Source of the DNA: Priestia aryabhattai B8W22
Lineage (GTDB): Bacteria; Bacillota; Bacilli; Bacillales; Bacillaceae_H
Assembly (NCBI RefSeq): GCF_000956595.1
Contig: NZ_JYOO01000002.1
Coordinates: 124,001 to 188,000, forward strand
Reading direction: 5' to 3'
DNA length: 64,000 bases
The notes beneath the pieces were generated by a model, which was not told the origin of the DNA, did not search any database, and worked only from the letters and a program-made list of their open reading frames with translations. The position numbers were made by a program, and so were the translations under genes. This document shows positions 9,510 through 19,329 of this stretch, in pieces (the stretch's first letter is position 1; every line of letters starts with the position of its first letter).

Positions 9510-11207
9510 TTACTTCGCTAGCAGTTCTTTCACTGTTGAAACAAGATTGTCAACTGACACTTCTAATGACTCCCCAGTTTTGCGTACTTTTACTTCTACA
9601 ATTCCTTCAGATGCACGTTTACCAACTGTTACTCGAACAGGAAGACCAATTAAATCTGAATCTGCAAATTTTACTCCTGCACGCTCTTGGCGGTCATCTA
9701 ACAGCACTTCAAAGCGATTATCTAATAACTCATTATATAATTTCTCACCTAGTTCACGCTGTTCATCATTTTTCACGTTAACTGGAATAACGTGCACTTG
9801 ATAAGGCGTAACAGCTTCTGGCCATAGAAGACCGTTTTCATCATTAAATTGTTCTGCAATCGCAGCTACTGTACGAGAAACACCGATACCATAGCAGCCC
9901 ATAATCATTGGCTGGCTGCGTCCGTTCTCGTCTAGATACGTTGCTCCCATCGCTTCACTGTAGCGAGTTCCCAGCTTAAAGACGTGTCCGACTTCAATAC
10001 CTTTAGCGAACTTAATAACGCCTTGTCCATCCGGTGACTGATCTCCTTCTTGGATGAAGCGGAAATCTTCATAAGTTGCATTAAAGTTACCTTCATTCAC
10101 ATTTATATAGTGATAACCTTCTTCATTTGCTCCGCATACACCGTTAACAACTGCTTTTACAGCATGGTCAGCTACCACTTCTACTGAATCACTTACGCCA
10201 ATCGGACCTACTGAACCAACTGCGCATTTTAAAACGTCTTTTGTTTCTTCTGGAGTTGCCAGTTCAACAACGGAAGCTTCAAAATAGTTTTTCACTTTAA
10301 TATCGTTTACTTCATGATCCCCGCGAACAAGTACAAGCACAAAACGATCATCTACTTTAAATAAAAGGGACTTGATACAAGAAGTTGCTTCAACATTTAA
10401 GAAAGCAGCTACGTCTTCAATGCTATGCTGATTTGGTGTTTCCACTTTTGTTAATTCTTTTTCAGCTTCAGTTGATTTTTCATACGTATTTACAACCGGT
10501 GCCATTTCAACATTTGCTGCATAAGAAGATGTATCTGAATAAGCAATTGTATCTTCCCCGATTTCAGAAAGAACCATAAATTCATGCGTATCTTTTCCGC
10601 CCATTGCACCTGAATCAGCGATAACCGCACGGAAATTTAATCCGCAGCGCTCAAAGATGCGGCTGTAGGCAGCAAACATTTTGTCATACACTTCATCTAA
10701 ACTTTCTTGAGAAGCATGAAACGAATATGCATCTTTCATAATAAATTCACGACCGCGTAATAAACCAAAGCGTGGACGTTTTTCATCGCGGAACTTCGTT
10801 TGAATTTGATATAAATTTAGCGGTAAGCGTTTGTATGACTTCACTTCGTCGCGAAGCAGGCTTGTGATAACTTCTTCGTGTGTTGCTCCCAAAGCAAATT
10901 CACGGCCGTGACGATCTTTCATACGCATTAACTCAGGCCCATATGAATACCAGCGGCCAGACTCTTGCCACAATTCAGCTTGTTGTAAAGCAGGCATCAA
11001 TAATTCGACAGAACCTGCACGGTCCATCTCTTCACGAACAATTTGTTCAACTTTTTGCAATACGCGCTTACCAAGCGGTAAAAAGCTGTACACGCCGCTT
11101 GCATTTTGACGCATATAACCTGCGCGCAATAGAAGCTGATGGCTTTTTATATCCGCATCAGCTGGCACTTCTCTTAATGTAGGAATCAATGTAGAACTTT
11201 GTCTCAT
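9510..11207 (-). CDS. proS: Prolyl-tRNA synthetase (bacterial type)
   Basis: Class II synthetase charging tRNA-Pro, cytoplasmic dimer. The 565 residues match the bacterial form with an editing insertion. Motif 1 region lies near 40-75 ([19 protein letters not shown]), motif 2 near 135-155 ([28 protein letters not shown]), the INS editing domain about 230-400, motif 3 near 440 ([13 protein letters not shown]), and the anticodon-binding domain occupies the C-terminus (HVIPVNVK onward). ATG start, with GAGGTGCGAGG upstream. Next to rasP, as in Bacillus, but separated from it by a hairpin, so it is likely transcribed separately. No T-box leader is visible upstream. Confidence 0.97.
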   Translation of the reverse strand: MRQSSTLIPTLREVPADADIKSHQLLLRAGYMRQNASGVYSFLPLGKRVLQKVEQIVREEMDRAGSVELLMPALQQAELWQESGRWYSYGPELMRMKDRHGREFALGATHEEVITSLLRDEVKSYKRLPLNLYQIQTKFRDEKRPRFGLLRGREFIMKDAYSFHASQESLDEVYDKMFAAYSRIFERCGLNFRAVIADSGAMGGKDTHEFMVLSEIGEDTIAYSDTSSYAANVEMAPVVNTYEKSTEAEKELTKVETPNQHSIEDVAAFLNVEATSCIKSLLFKVDDRFVLVLVRGDHEVNDIKVKNYFEASVVELATPEETKDVLKCAVGSVGPIGVSDSVEVVADHAVKAVVNGVCGANEEGYHYINVNEGNFNATYEDFRFIQEGDQSPDGQGVIKFAKGIEVGHVFKLGTRYSEAMGATYLDENGRSQPMIMGCYGIGVSRTVAAIAEQFNDENGLLWPEAVTPYQVHVIPVNVKNDEQRELGEKLYNELLDNRFEVLLDDRQERAGVKFADSDLIGLPVRVTVGKRASEGIVEVKVRKTGESLEVSVDNLVSTVKELLAK

Positions 11208-11278
11208 AACCTCGCACCTCTTTGCTTACTTCTCTATCTTATTTTTTAAAGCGGACCATGCCGCAATTTTCATATAAT

Positions 11279-11301
11279 CAGCGAGGGAATATCCCTCGCT
11301 G
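11279..11301 (-). terminator. Hairpin after rasP, probable end of uppS-cdsA-dxr-rasP
   Basis: Perfect 10-bp inverted repeat CAGCGAGGGA/TCCCTCGCTG with a 3-base loop, 11 bases past the rasP stop codon. The downstream sequence on the minus strand (ATTATATGAAAATT) has only a poor U-run, so it may be a terminator or a 3'-end stabilising hairpin. Confidence 0.65.
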
Positions 11302-11311
11302 AGCGTATGTC

Positions 11312-12571
11312 TTATAAAAAGAACTTTTGAATATCGTTCCACGTTACAACGAGCATCAGCAGCATTAGTAAAGCAAAACCGATAAAATGAACAATTCCTT
11401 CTTTTTGACGATCAATTGGCTTACCTCGAATTCCTTCTACAGCGAAGAATAATAGTCGTCCTCCATCTAAAGCAGGAAGTGGAAGCAAATTGACAATCCC
11501 TAAGTTAATACTTAAAACGGCTGCCCATTTCATTAGGTAGTAAATGCCTGACTGTGCTACTTGATCGGTTGCTGCGTAAATACCTACAGGACCAGAAAGC
11601 ATATCCAGTTTGAACTGTCCTGTCACAAGCTTCCCTAGACCCGTTAAGATTTCTTTCATCCACGTATATGTTTCAGTAGCTCCGTGCGTGATCGAACCAA
11701 TGAATGACTTTTCAACCGGTGCATATACGCCAATTAATCCAATTGTCTGTTCCCCAACCTTGCGGCTTTCAGGTGTAATCGGAATATCTAGGGTTTTGCC
11801 GCCGCGCTGAACCGTGAATGTAATTTGCTGTTCAGGATGTTTTTGAATCACTTTTACGACATCATCCCACGTTGAAACACTTTGTCCATCAATTGCTTGA
11901 ACTTTATCTCCTTGTTTAAGTCCCGCATCAACGGCTACTCCATCTGATGTTAATTTGCCCATCACAGGTTTGTCAACAACATATCCTTGAGAAATCCCAA
12001 GAACGATAAAAATAACAAAGGCTAATATAAAGTTCATTAGCGGACCAGCGAAAATGGCTAGCGCACGCTGACCAAGAGTTTTGGAAGCAAACTGACGGCT
12101 GTAAGGTGCAATTTGAATTTCTTCTCCGTCCATAACAAAGTAAGATTCTTCTGCTACCTCGAATTTTTGCAGATGTTCATCTTCACCTTCTTCATAACCT
12201 GAAATAAATAGATTATGCTCTAAGTCTGCTTGCTCTACCTCAATAACTTTTGCATTTGGATGCTGTTCCTTGTTATTAATAATGACTTTATTTACTTTGC
12301 CTTCCTTATCAAACATGAGGCCCACCATTTGACCAGGCTTAACTTCAATCATTTCCGGGTCTTCTCCAGCCATTCGAACAAATCCACCTAGAGGCAGTAA
12401 GCGAATGGTATAAACTGTTTCATCTCGTTTAAATGAAAAGATTTTGGGACCAAACCCAATGGCAAACTCACGGCATAAGATGCCTGCACGCTTTGCAAAA
12501 ACTAAATGACCAAGCTCATGAAAGAATACAAGAGCTCCAAAAATGACGACAAACGCAATGACTGTGTTCAA
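11312..12571 (-). CDS. rasP: Site-2 protease RasP (RseP family)
   Basis: Intramembrane zinc metalloprotease that cleaves anti-sigma factors such as RsiW and remnant signal peptides. 419 residues. The metal motif HELGH lies in the first membrane segment (about residue 18-22), a PDZ domain sits near 200-275 (VDAGLKQGDKVQAIDGQSV), and the LDGGR motif providing the third ligand is near residue 369. Further hydrophobic segments are at about 175-195, 345-365 and 395-412. Start is TTG at 12571 behind GAAGGGGG. Last gene of the uppS-cdsA-dxr-rasP group, downstream of dxr. Confidence 0.95.
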   Translation of the reverse strand: MNTVIAFVVIFGALVFFHELGHLVFAKRAGILCREFAIGFGPKIFSFKRDETVYTIRLLPLGGFVRMAGEDPEMIEVKPGQMVGLMFDKEGKVNKVIINNKEQHPNAKVIEVEQADLEHNLFISGYEEGEDEHLQKFEVAEESYFVMDGEEIQIAPYSRQFASKTLGQRALAIFAGPLMNFILAFVIFIVLGISQGYVVDKPVMGKLTSDGVAVDAGLKQGDKVQAIDGQSVSTWDDVVKVIQKHPEQQITFTVQRGGKTLDIPITPESRKVGEQTIGLIGVYAPVEKSFIGSITHGATETYTWMKEILTGLGKLVTGQFKLDMLSGPVGIYAATDQVAQSGIYYLMKWAAVLSINLGIVNLLPLPALDGGRLLFFAVEGIRGKPIDRQKEGIVHFIGFALLMLLMLVVTWNDIQKFFL

Positions 12572-12649
12572 TGGGTATTACCCCCTTCATGTAATAGAGT
12601 CAAACCTCCACCCACTAGAAATAAGTGAGCGGCTTCTCTCGCACGCACA

Positions 12650-13798
12650 TTATCGAGAGATGGCGGATCTAACAAACTCTCTTGCTTCTAAATCTACTTC
12701 TTTAATAGTAGATAAACAAGGTTTCTGTATTACAGTATGTTCATTCATTGCTTTTTCAATCACATCTTCAATTTGTAAAAATGTAATGTGACCATCTAGA
12801 AAGGCTTGAACAGCTTCTTCATTAGCTGCATTTAAAACAGTCGGAAGTGTTCCACCCGCTTTGCCAGCCTCAAATGCAAAAGCTAAACAGCGAAAACGTT
12901 CTTCATCCATTTTAGCGAAATGAAGCTGGCCAATATCCGCCAAACTTAAACGCTTGGTGTTAGGCAAAGACATCCGCTTTGGATACGTTAACGCATATTG
13001 AATTGGCACGCGCATATCAGGCGTTCCAAGCTGAGCAATAACGCTTGTATCAGAATACTCTACCATGGAATGAATGATGCTTTCCTTATGTAACAATACA
13101 TCAATTTTCTCATAGGGAAGATCAAAAAGCCAATGTGCTTCAATCACTTCTAGTCCCTTATTCATCATCGTTGCCGAATCAATTGTAATTTTAGCTCCCA
13201 TTGACCAGTTTGGATGATTTAATGCATCTTCAACCGTTACTCCCTGTAGTTCTGCTCTCGTCTTATCTCGAAAGCTCCCTCCAGAAGCCGTTAAAATTAA
13301 ACGGTCTATTGCTTTTTGATCTTGCCCTTGCAAACTTTGAAAAATAGCTGAGTGCTCACTGTCTACCGGTAAAATATCAGCGCCATATTCCTTGGCTGCT
13401 TCCATGACAAGGTGACCAGCGGTAACAAGTGTCTCCTTATTTGCAATAGCAATTGTTTTTCTCATTTTGATTGCTTCTAGCGTAGGAGTCAACCCTACAC
13501 TTCCAAGAACAGCGTTTACCAACACTTCTGTAGATGGATGAGTTGCCACTTCCACAAGCCCTTCTTCTCCATAAACAAATCGAATAGAAGGGAATTCCGC
13601 TTGCAGCGACAGACAATCTTCTTGCTTCATTACGGAAACAAGGGCTGGCTTACACTGCTGAATAATCTTTCTTGCTTCATTAATATTTCGACCTACAGAG
13701 ATTGCTGAGAGCTCAAAATGTTCAGGATGCGCTCGAACAATATCAACGGTTTGAGTACCGATTGAACCTGTAGCTCCTAACAAGGAAATTTTCTTCAA
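12650..13798 (-). CDS. dxr: 1-deoxy-D-xylulose 5-phosphate reductoisomerase
   Basis: Second enzyme of the MEP isoprenoid pathway, converting DXP to 2-C-methylerythritol 4-phosphate with NADPH and a divalent metal. 382 residues, standard length. N-terminal Rossmann motif [11 protein letters not shown] is at residues 7-17, the metal/substrate region [11 protein letters not shown] near 147-157, LTASGGSF near 179-186 and the [23 protein letters not shown] block near 206-228. Start is TTG with TAGGAGTG upstream. Lies between cdsA and rasP; with uppS it ties isoprenoid precursor supply to cell-wall lipid carrier synthesis. Confidence 0.97.
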   Translation of the reverse strand: MKKISLLGATGSIGTQTVDIVRAHPEHFELSAISVGRNINEARKIIQQCKPALVSVMKQEDCLSLQAEFPSIRFVYGEEGLVEVATHPSTEVLVNAVLGSVGLTPTLEAIKMRKTIAIANKETLVTAGHLVMEAAKEYGADILPVDSEHSAIFQSLQGQDQKAIDRLILTASGGSFRDKTRAELQGVTVEDALNHPNWSMGAKITIDSATMMNKGLEVIEAHWLFDLPYEKIDVLLHKESIIHSMVEYSDTSVIAQLGTPDMRVPIQYALTYPKRMSLPNTKRLSLADIGQLHFAKMDEERFRCLAFAFEAGKAGGTLPTVLNAANEEAVQAFLDGHITFLQIEDVIEKAMNEHTVIQKPCLSTIKEVDLEAREFVRSAISR

Positions 13799-13833
13799 GT
13801 ATATTCACTCCTATTAAAACAAAGACATCTTTT

Positions 13834-14625
13834 TTATAGAGATAATAAAAAAGCTAAAATCGGCATGATGAACATTAAACTGTCAAAACGGTCTAGAACC
13901 CCACCATGACCCGGTAAAATCTTTCCTGAATCTTTTACGCCATAGTGACGTTTGAACGCTGATTGTACAAGATCACCCATCTGTCCAAATAACGATACGA
14001 TAATACCAATTACAAGTAGTTCAATCATCGTTTGATCAATATCTGCTAACAGCTTAAATACAATGGCTACTACAATAGCGCATACGACGCCGCCAACAAA
14101 ACCTTCAATTGTTTTATTCGGACTGATTTCCGGCCATAGCTTTCTTTTCCCCATTGCTCGTCCAATAAAATAAGCTCCGGAATCCGTCGCCCAAATAATA
14201 AGGAAAGCAAAGAACAAATAAGCTAACCCGAACTCTTGACGAACCTCGATAAAGTAATGAAAGCCAAAGCCCACATACACTGTCGTTAATAAAATAAACC
14301 CAACGTCATCGAAGGTAAATTTATTTTTAACTACAACCGTGTACATTAATAAAAGAAGGACAGCAGCAAGCGCTACTTCTATCTTATGTTCACTTACGAA
14401 TTGAAATGCAACATCTCTTCCGTTTGGCAGCAAAAACACCCACGTTAGCAATAAACTAATGATACTTGGAAAAGACATTGCTTTCAAATGTTTCATTTTT
14501 AAAAGCTCAATTACACCAACTGTTCCGATTACATACATGATAAGGGTAAAAGGTAACCCTCCAATTAAAACAATCGGCACAAATACCGCAAGTGCTACAA
14601 TCGCGGTGATAATGCGCTGTTTCAT
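13834..14625 (-). CDS. cdsA: Phosphatidate cytidylyltransferase
   Basis: Integral membrane enzyme making CDP-diacylglycerol from phosphatidic acid and CTP, the branch point of phospholipid synthesis. From ATG 14625 (MKQRIITAIV, matching the B. subtilis N-terminus) the protein has 263 residues with seven or eight hydrophobic segments. The family signature occurs near the C-terminus: SAFKRHYGVKDSGKILPGHGGVLDRFDS. A GTG at 14637 is in frame, but the AGAAGGTG ribosome binding site is spaced for the ATG. The gene begins 19 bases after the uppS stop codon, in one operon. Confidence 0.95.
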   Translation of the reverse strand: MKQRIITAIVALAVFVPIVLIGGLPFTLIMYVIGTVGVIELLKMKHLKAMSFPSIISLLLTWVFLLPNGRDVAFQFVSEHKIEVALAAVLLLLMYTVVVKNKFTFDDVGFILLTTVYVGFGFHYFIEVRQEFGLAYLFFAFLIIWATDSGAYFIGRAMGKRKLWPEISPNKTIEGFVGGVVCAIVVAIVFKLLADIDQTMIELLVIGIIVSLFGQMGDLVQSAFKRHYGVKDSGKILPGHGGVLDRFDSLMFIMPILAFLLSL

Positions 14626-14643
14626 CTTGTTTTCCACACCTTC

Positions 14644-15426
14644 TTATACACCACCAAAGCGGCGACCGCGCTTTTGAAACGCCTCGACTGCTTCGATTAA
14701 ATGATTTTCTTTAAAATCTGGCCATAATACTTCTGTAAACCAAAACTCTGTGTAAGCTAACTGCCAAAGCATAAAATTACTTAAGCGAAGCTCGCCGCTT
14801 GTGCGAATGAGCAAATCCGGATCTGGAAGGCTTTTGCTCATTAAATAGGAAGAAAATAAATTTTCTGAAATAGAAGAGGAAGCTATTTTTCCCTGTTCCA
14901 CATCTTCTGCCAATGACTGAATAGCGCCCATGATTTCGTGACGGCTACCGTAATTAAGCGCGAAGTTTAAAATCAACCCTGTGTTATGCTTTGTTTTTTC
15001 AATTGCGTTATCCACGGCTCGAATCGTATGGGCAGGGAGCTCACTTTTATCCCCCATAATACGAACTTGCACATTTTTTTCAATTAGCTCAGGCAGAAAG
15101 GTTGTTAAAAATTCCTCTGGCAGTTTCATTAAAAACTCGACTTCAGTTTTGGGGCGCTTCCAATTTTCAGTGGAAAATGCATATAAAGTTAATACTTTAA
15201 CACCTAATTCATTGGCCAGTCTGGTCACATGACGCACTACCTTCATTCCTTCATGATGGCCCATCATGCGAGGAAGAGCACGTTTTTGCGCCCAACGACC
15301 GTTCCCATCCATAATAATTGCAATATGTTCAGGAACAGGGTGCTGTTTCACTTGATCTTTTCGTTCTGACAAAGACAGTGTACTTAAATCTTGACTTTTC
15401 TTCCATGCTTGAAATTTTCTTAACAT
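14644..15426 (-). CDS. uppS: Undecaprenyl diphosphate synthase
   Basis: cis-Prenyltransferase making C55-PP, precursor of the lipid carrier for peptidoglycan and teichoic acids. 260 residues. The catalytic signature IAIIMDGNGRWAQKR is near residues 35-49, with the Asp of MDGNGRW as the catalytic residue. STENWKRPKTEVEFLM is near 86-101, and the C-terminal RTSGELRLSNFMLWQLAYTE block near 208-227 contains the RxSxxxRxSxF substrate motif. ATG start. First gene of the uppS-cdsA-dxr-rasP group, downstream of the frr terminator. Confidence 0.97.
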   Translation of the reverse strand: MLRKFQAWKKSQDLSTLSLSERKDQVKQHPVPEHIAIIMDGNGRWAQKRALPRMMGHHEGMKVVRHVTRLANELGVKVLTLYAFSTENWKRPKTEVEFLMKLPEEFLTTFLPELIEKNVQVRIMGDKSELPAHTIRAVDNAIEKTKHNTGLILNFALNYGSRHEIMGAIQSLAEDVEQGKIASSSISENLFSSYLMSKSLPDPDLLIRTSGELRLSNFMLWQLAYTEFWFTEVLWPDFKENHLIEAVEAFQKRGRRFGGV

Positions 15427-15449
15427 GCAAAGGTCCCCCGTTGTACGCT

Positions 15450-15482
15450 CTCACATAAACGTGTGGCTTATGTGAGTTTTTT
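15450..15482 (+). terminator. Hairpin upstream of uppS, terminator orientation on the plus strand
   Basis: Perfect 9-bp inverted repeat CTCACATAA/TTATGTGAG with a 9-base loop. A TTTTTT run follows on the plus strand only. In the minus direction it would be a 5' leader hairpin of uppS. No plus-strand gene is present, so as a terminator it would stop antisense transcription before it enters frr. Confidence 0.5.
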
Positions 15483-15501
15483 CTTACTACACATTATTAA
15501 C

Positions 15502-15530
15502 AAAAAAACCCCCTGTAAACAATAGAGGGT
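15502..15530 (-). terminator. frr terminator
   Basis: Minus-strand hairpin ACCCTCT/AGGGGGT (one T-G wobble) with a 9-base loop, followed by seven T (15508-15502), 30 bases past the frr stop codon. Confidence 0.85.
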
Positions 15531-15560
15531 CTTTTACAATATATTTTACCTTGAAATGAC

Positions 15561-16118
15561 TTAAACTGCCATAATTTCTTCTTCTTTATCTTTCGCCACT
15601 TTATCCACTTTTACGATATGGTCATCTGTTAGTTTTTGAATGTCATCACTGTAGCCGCGTAAATCGTCTTCAGTAATTTCACCTTTTTTCTCTAACTTTT
15701 TGAAATCATCGTTTGCATCACGGCGTACGTTACGAACCGCAACTTTTGCTTCTTCAGCATATTTTTTCACCATTTTCACTAACTCACGACGACGCTCTTC
15801 CGTTAAAGCAGGAATCGATAAACGGATAATCGTTCCGTCGCTTGTAGGCGTTAATCCTAAATCAGATTTTAAAATAGCTTTTTCAACTTCACCAATTTGT
15901 GATTTGTCATAAGGCTGAATAACAAGCATACGAGCTTCCGGTACGCTTACTTGCGCCAATTGGTTAATCGGTGTTGGTGCACCGTAGTATTCTACCGTTA
16001 CGCGGTCAAGAAGTGACGCGCTTGCACGTCCAGCACGAATTGATGCTAGTTCGCGGCTAAATGATTGAATTGCTTTTTCCATTCTTTCCTTTGCGTTTTG
16101 CAACACTTGTTTTGGCAT
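15561..16118 (-). CDS. frr: Ribosome recycling factor
   Basis: Splits post-termination ribosomes together with EF-G. 185 residues, the family norm. The three-helix bundle has the signature [29 protein letters not shown] near 28-56 and the C-terminal KEEEIMAV helix end. ATG start behind AAAGGGG. Only two bases separate it from pyrH, so the two form one transcript ended by the terminator at 15502-15530. Confidence 0.97.
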   Translation of the reverse strand: MPKQVLQNAKERMEKAIQSFSRELASIRAGRASASLLDRVTVEYYGAPTPINQLAQVSVPEARMLVIQPYDKSQIGEVEKAILKSDLGLTPTSDGTIIRLSIPALTEERRRELVKMVKKYAEEAKVAVRNVRRDANDDFKKLEKKGEITEDDLRGYSDDIQKLTDDHIVKVDKVAKDKEEEIMAV

Positions 16119-16120
16119 GT

Positions 16121-16843
16121 TTATTTCCCCTTTACAATTGTTCCAATGTTTTCGCCTGTAACGGCACGTTTAATATTGCCTTCTTCCGTAATTGAAAAAA
16201 CAATTAGCGGAATATCGTTGTCCATACATAATGAAGAAGCTGTAGAATCCATAACAGCTAGTCCATCTTTTAAAACATCAATATACGTTAATGTTTCGTA
16301 TTTTACAGCATCAGGTACAAGCTTAGGATCTGCATTATAAACGCCATCTACGTTGTTTTTAGCCATTAAGATAACGTCAGCTTCGATTTCAGCTGCACGC
16401 AAAGCTGCTGTTGTATCTGTAGAGAAATAAGGGTTTCCTGTACCCGCAGCGAAAATAACAACGCGTTTTTTCTCAAGATGTCGAACAGCTTTTCTTCTAA
16501 TATAAGGCTCTGCCACTTGTCTCATCTCGATAGAAGTCTGAACTCGTGTTTGCACACCAATGTTCTCTAAGCTATCTTGAAGAGCCAGCGAGTTCATTAC
16601 CGTTGCTAGCATTCCCATATAATCAGCAGCTGCACGATCCATACCCATTTCACTACCAATTTTACCGCGCCAAATGTTTCCGCCACCAACGACTACAGCA
16701 ATTTCCACACCTAATTCATAAACGGCTTTTACTTGTTCAGCAACAGATTTGATGATGGATGGGTTAATACCAAAACCATCTTCACCAGCTAATGCTTCTC
16801 CACTTAACTTTAATACGATACGATTATATTTTGCTTGACTCAT
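16121..16843 (-). CDS. pyrH: UMP kinase
   Basis: Phosphorylates UMP to UDP; hexamer of the amino-acid-kinase fold. From ATG 16843 (GGAGGTAAGC just upstream) the protein has 240 residues, as in B. subtilis. Visible motifs are [13 protein letters not shown] at the N-terminus, [10 protein letters not shown] near 55-64, the [20 protein letters not shown] block near 133-152 and the DPKLVPDA loop. An in-frame ATG four codons upstream lacks a spaced ribosome binding site. It follows the tsf terminator, so its expression depends on read-through or on a promoter I could not identify. Confidence 0.97.
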   Translation of the reverse strand: MSQAKYNRIVLKLSGEALAGEDGFGINPSIIKSVAEQVKAVYELGVEIAVVVGGGNIWRGKIGSEMGMDRAAADYMGMLATVMNSLALQDSLENIGVQTRVQTSIEMRQVAEPYIRRKAVRHLEKKRVVIFAAGTGNPYFSTDTTAALRAAEIEADVILMAKNNVDGVYNADPKLVPDAVKYETLTYIDVLKDGLAVMDSTASSLCMDNDIPLIVFSITEEGNIKRAVTGENIGTIVKGK

Positions 16844-16879
16844 GCTTACCTCCATCGTTAACGGTGAGATCTCTTTTGT

Positions 16880-16904
16880 AAAAAAGGGAACACACAGTGT
16901 TCCC
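16880..16904 (-). terminator. tsf terminator
   Basis: Perfect 8-bp stem GGGAACAC/GTGTTCCC with a 3-base loop, followed on the minus strand by six T. It starts 15 bases after the tsf stop codon and separates the elongation factor gene from pyrH-frr. Confidence 0.9.
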
Positions 16905-16919
16905 TATACGGTCAAACCC

Positions 16920-17801
16920 TTACTTTTTAACTTGGTTCATTACTTCTTCAGCGAAGTTGTCTTGACGTTTCTCAATACCCTCTCCTACTTCAAAACGAAC
17001 GAAGCTTTCAACAGTAGCGCCTTTGCTCTCAACGAACTGACGTACTTTTTGATCAGGATTTTTAACAAATGTTTGATCTAGTAAGCAAATATCTTCGAAG
17101 AATTTGCCAAGGCGACCTTCAACCATTTTTGCAACGATTTTTTCTGGTTTGCCTTCGTTTAATGCTTGTTGAGTTAATACTTCGCGCTCACGCTCAGTTT
17201 CTTCAGCAGAAACTTGGTCACGAGAGATGTATTTAGGGTTGATTGCAGCGATGTGCATAGCAACGTCTTTTGCAACAGCTTCTTCAGTTGTACCAGATAA
17301 TACTGTTAACACACCGATACGTCCGCCAGCATGTAGGTAAGCACCGAATGCATCAGCATCAGTTTTTGTTGCTACAGCGAAACGACGTAGAGATAATTTT
17401 TCTCCGATTGTAGCGATTGCAGAGTTGATGTGTTCTTCAACAGTTGCACCGTTTTCCATTTTTTGAGTAGCAGCTTCAGCAGCGTCAGCTGGTTTGTTAG
17501 CTAAGATGTGAGCAGCTAATTCTTTTGTTAATTTTTGGAAACCTTCGTTTTTCGCAACGAAATCAGTTTCAGAGTTAACTTCTAAGATAACAGCTTCGTT
17601 ACCTTGAGTTTCGATGTAAGTTAGACCTTCAGCAGCAATACGGTCTGATTTTTTAGCAGCTTTTGCAATACCTTTTTCACGTAAGAAATCGATTGCTTGC
17701 TCCATATCACCGTTAGTTTCAGTTAACGCTTTTTTACAATCCATCATACCAGCGCCTGTTTTTTCACGTAGTTCTTTTACCATTTGAGCAGTAATTGCCA
17801 T
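16920..17801 (-). CDS. tsf: Elongation factor Ts
   Basis: Guanine nucleotide exchange factor for EF-Tu. 293 residues as in Bacillus. The N-terminal UBA-like domain ends in the signature [21 protein letters not shown] (9-29). The core contains [15 protein letters not shown] near 77-91, whose TDFVA contacts the EF-Tu G domain, and two related dimerisation subdomains follow. ATG start behind AGGAGG. It is flanked by terminators on both sides. Confidence 0.98.
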   Translation of the reverse strand: MAITAQMVKELREKTGAGMMDCKKALTETNGDMEQAIDFLREKGIAKAAKKSDRIAAEGLTYIETQGNEAVILEVNSETDFVAKNEGFQKLTKELAAHILANKPADAAEAATQKMENGATVEEHINSAIATIGEKLSLRRFAVATKTDADAFGAYLHAGGRIGVLTVLSGTTEEAVAKDVAMHIAAINPKYISRDQVSAEETEREREVLTQQALNEGKPEKIVAKMVEGRLGKFFEDICLLDQTFVKNPDQKVRQFVESKGATVESFVRFEVGEGIEKRQDNFAEEVMNQVKK

Positions 17802-17861
17802 AATGTGTAGCCTCCTTGTTTGGGTATGTAATTAATGTATATAAATGGGTTAAATCTTTTC

Positions 17862-17900
17862 AAAAAAAGGTGATAAAAGGCTATTCCCTCTTATCACCTT
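17862..17900 (-). terminator. rpsB terminator
   Basis: Perfect 10-bp stem AAGGTGATAA/TTATCACCTT with a 14-base loop, followed on the minus strand by a run of seven T (17868-17862). Placed between rpsB and tsf, so part of the transcripts should end here and part continue into tsf. Confidence 0.88.
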
Positions 17901-17908
17901 TCACGGAA

Positions 17909-18628
17909 TTAAGCAGTAGTTGTTTCAGTTTCAACTGCTGTTTCTTCACCTTGTTTAGCTTCTAGAATAGCATCAGCAACTTTAGAAGTTAAAAGTTTAA
18001 CAGCACGGATTGCATCATCGTTTGCAGGGATTACATAATCAATTTCGTCTGGATCACAGTTAGTGTCTACGATACCAACGATTGGAATGTGTAATTTTTT
18101 AGCTTCCGCTACTGCAATACGCTCTTTACGAGGGTCAATGATGAATAATGCATCTGGAAGTTGTTTCATATCTTTAATGCCGCCTAAGAATTTTTCAAGA
18201 CGCTCTAACTCTTTTTTAAGTTGAACTACTTCTTTCTTAGGTAGTACTTCGAAAGTACCGTCTTCTTGCATTTTTTCGATATCTTTTAAACGTTTGATAC
18301 GTTTTTGGATAGTTGAGAAGTTAGTTAATGTACCACCTAACCAACGTTGGTTAACAAAGTACATACCAGCGCGAGCTGCTTCTTCTTTAACAGAATCTTG
18401 AGCTTGTTTTTTCGTACCTACGAATAAAACAGTACCGCCGTCTGCAGCTAATTCTTTAACGAATTTGTACGCTTCTTCTACTTTCTTAACTGTTTTTTGA
18501 AGATCGATAATGTAGATGCCGTTACGCTCAGTGAAGATGTATTTCTTCATCTTTGGGTTCCAACGGCGAGTTTGGTGACCGAAATGTACACCAGCTTCTA
18601 GTAATTGTTTCATTGAAATTACTGACAT
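17909..18628 (-). CDS. rpsB: 30S ribosomal protein S2
   Basis: Ribosomal protein of the small subunit, at the neck of the 30S particle. 239 residues. Both S2 signatures are visible: [19 protein letters not shown] near 14-32 and the [28 protein letters not shown] block near 186-213. The acidic C-terminal tail ([12 protein letters not shown]) is usual in Bacillus. ATG start behind AGGAGG. It has its own promoter right after the motility operon and is followed by tsf. Confidence 0.98.
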   Translation of the reverse strand: MSVISMKQLLEAGVHFGHQTRRWNPKMKKYIFTERNGIYIIDLQKTVKKVEEAYKFVKELAADGGTVLFVGTKKQAQDSVKEEAARAGMYFVNQRWLGGTLTNFSTIQKRIKRLKDIEKMQEDGTFEVLPKKEVVQLKKELERLEKFLGGIKDMKQLPDALFIIDPRKERIAVAEAKKLHIPIVGIVDTNCDPDEIDYVIPANDDAIRAVKLLTSKVADAILEAKQGEETAVETETTTA

Positions 18629-18743
18629 GTGTTTTTCCTCCTAATGGTTTTAAGTCTCCTCCGCTTATATCATCTTCAGCCGAAACTACAAAAAGTAGCA
18701 CCATCAACCGAATCAACAAGCGTGTGTAATAACACCAAAAACT

Positions 18744-18772
18744 AATATAGCACACTCCTTTTTCACAAGCAA
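18744..18772 (-). promoter_or_regulatory. Sigma-A promoter of rpsB
   Basis: On the minus strand TTGCTT (18772-18767), 17-base spacer, TATATT (18749-18744). This places the start site near 18737 and gives a leader of about 110 bases before the rpsB ATG. The leader contains no match I recognise as a named riboswitch. The promoter lies immediately after swrB, where a separate start for the ribosomal operon is expected. Confidence 0.75.
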
Positions 18773-18786
18773 GCGTTTCATTAAGT

Positions 18787-19314
18787 TTATTGATGAAATT
18801 TCAATAATAATTCAATTTCAGTTTTCCCTCTGTGTAAATGTTTTGCAATTTCTTCAATTGTTAAACCTTTTCCTTTTAAATAAACGGAAAATTCTTTTAT
18901 CTCTTCACCTGACAAATCTTGAATTTGGTCTGTAGTTAATTCATCAAAAGATGCGCTTATATGTTTCTGATTTTCTTCTATAGAGAGAAGTTCATGCAGC
19001 GACTGAGAAGGCTCACTTTTTAGATCCACCCTTTGAAGAGGCACGTCTTCTTCATCTACCAAAGGTGATTTTACGCTGCTTTCTTCCATATCGGAAGAAA
19101 GCGAAGTTGAACGCTCACGAAGCTGCCGTAAAAACTGCTCGTTTTGTTCCTGAAATTCAGCGAGATATGAACTCATTGCAGCTTCCATTTTATTTATATT
19201 TTGCTGGTGCAAGCGTTCAACCCTTTTCCCTTTGGTCACTTGCATATATAAAAGAATAATGCAAAACAGTGAGAGACCATGAATTAAAAAACTAACTGTG
19301 AGTAAAAACCCCAT
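18787..19314 (-). CDS. swrB: Swarming motility protein SwrB (YlxL)
   Basis: 175-residue protein with one N-terminal membrane segment (about residues 4-24), a basic linker, a coiled-coil-like region near 35-70, an acidic variable middle, and a C-terminal module ending in KGKGLTIEEIAKHLHRGKTEIELLLKFHQ. That C-terminal pattern and the position directly after sigD identify the SwrB/YlxL family. In B. subtilis SwrB promotes assembly or activation of the flagellar export apparatus and swarming; here the role is inferred by synteny. It is the last gene of the fla/che operon; I see no convincing terminator between it and the rpsB promoter. Confidence 0.85.
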   Translation of the reverse strand: MGFLLTVSFLIHGLSLFCIILLYMQVTKGKRVERLHQQNINKMEAAMSSYLAEFQEQNEQFLRQLRERSTSLSSDMEESSVKSPLVDEEDVPLQRVDLKSEPSQSLHELLSIEENQKHISASFDELTTDQIQDLSGEEIKEFSVYLKGKGLTIEEIAKHLHRGKTEIELLLKFHQ

Positions 19315-19329
19315 TCTTTTACCTCTTTG

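Noticed and set aside
11208-11278. T-box leader upstream of proS
   Set aside because: The region is only about 100 bases in all and lacks the AGGGUGGNACCGCG-type T-box sequence.
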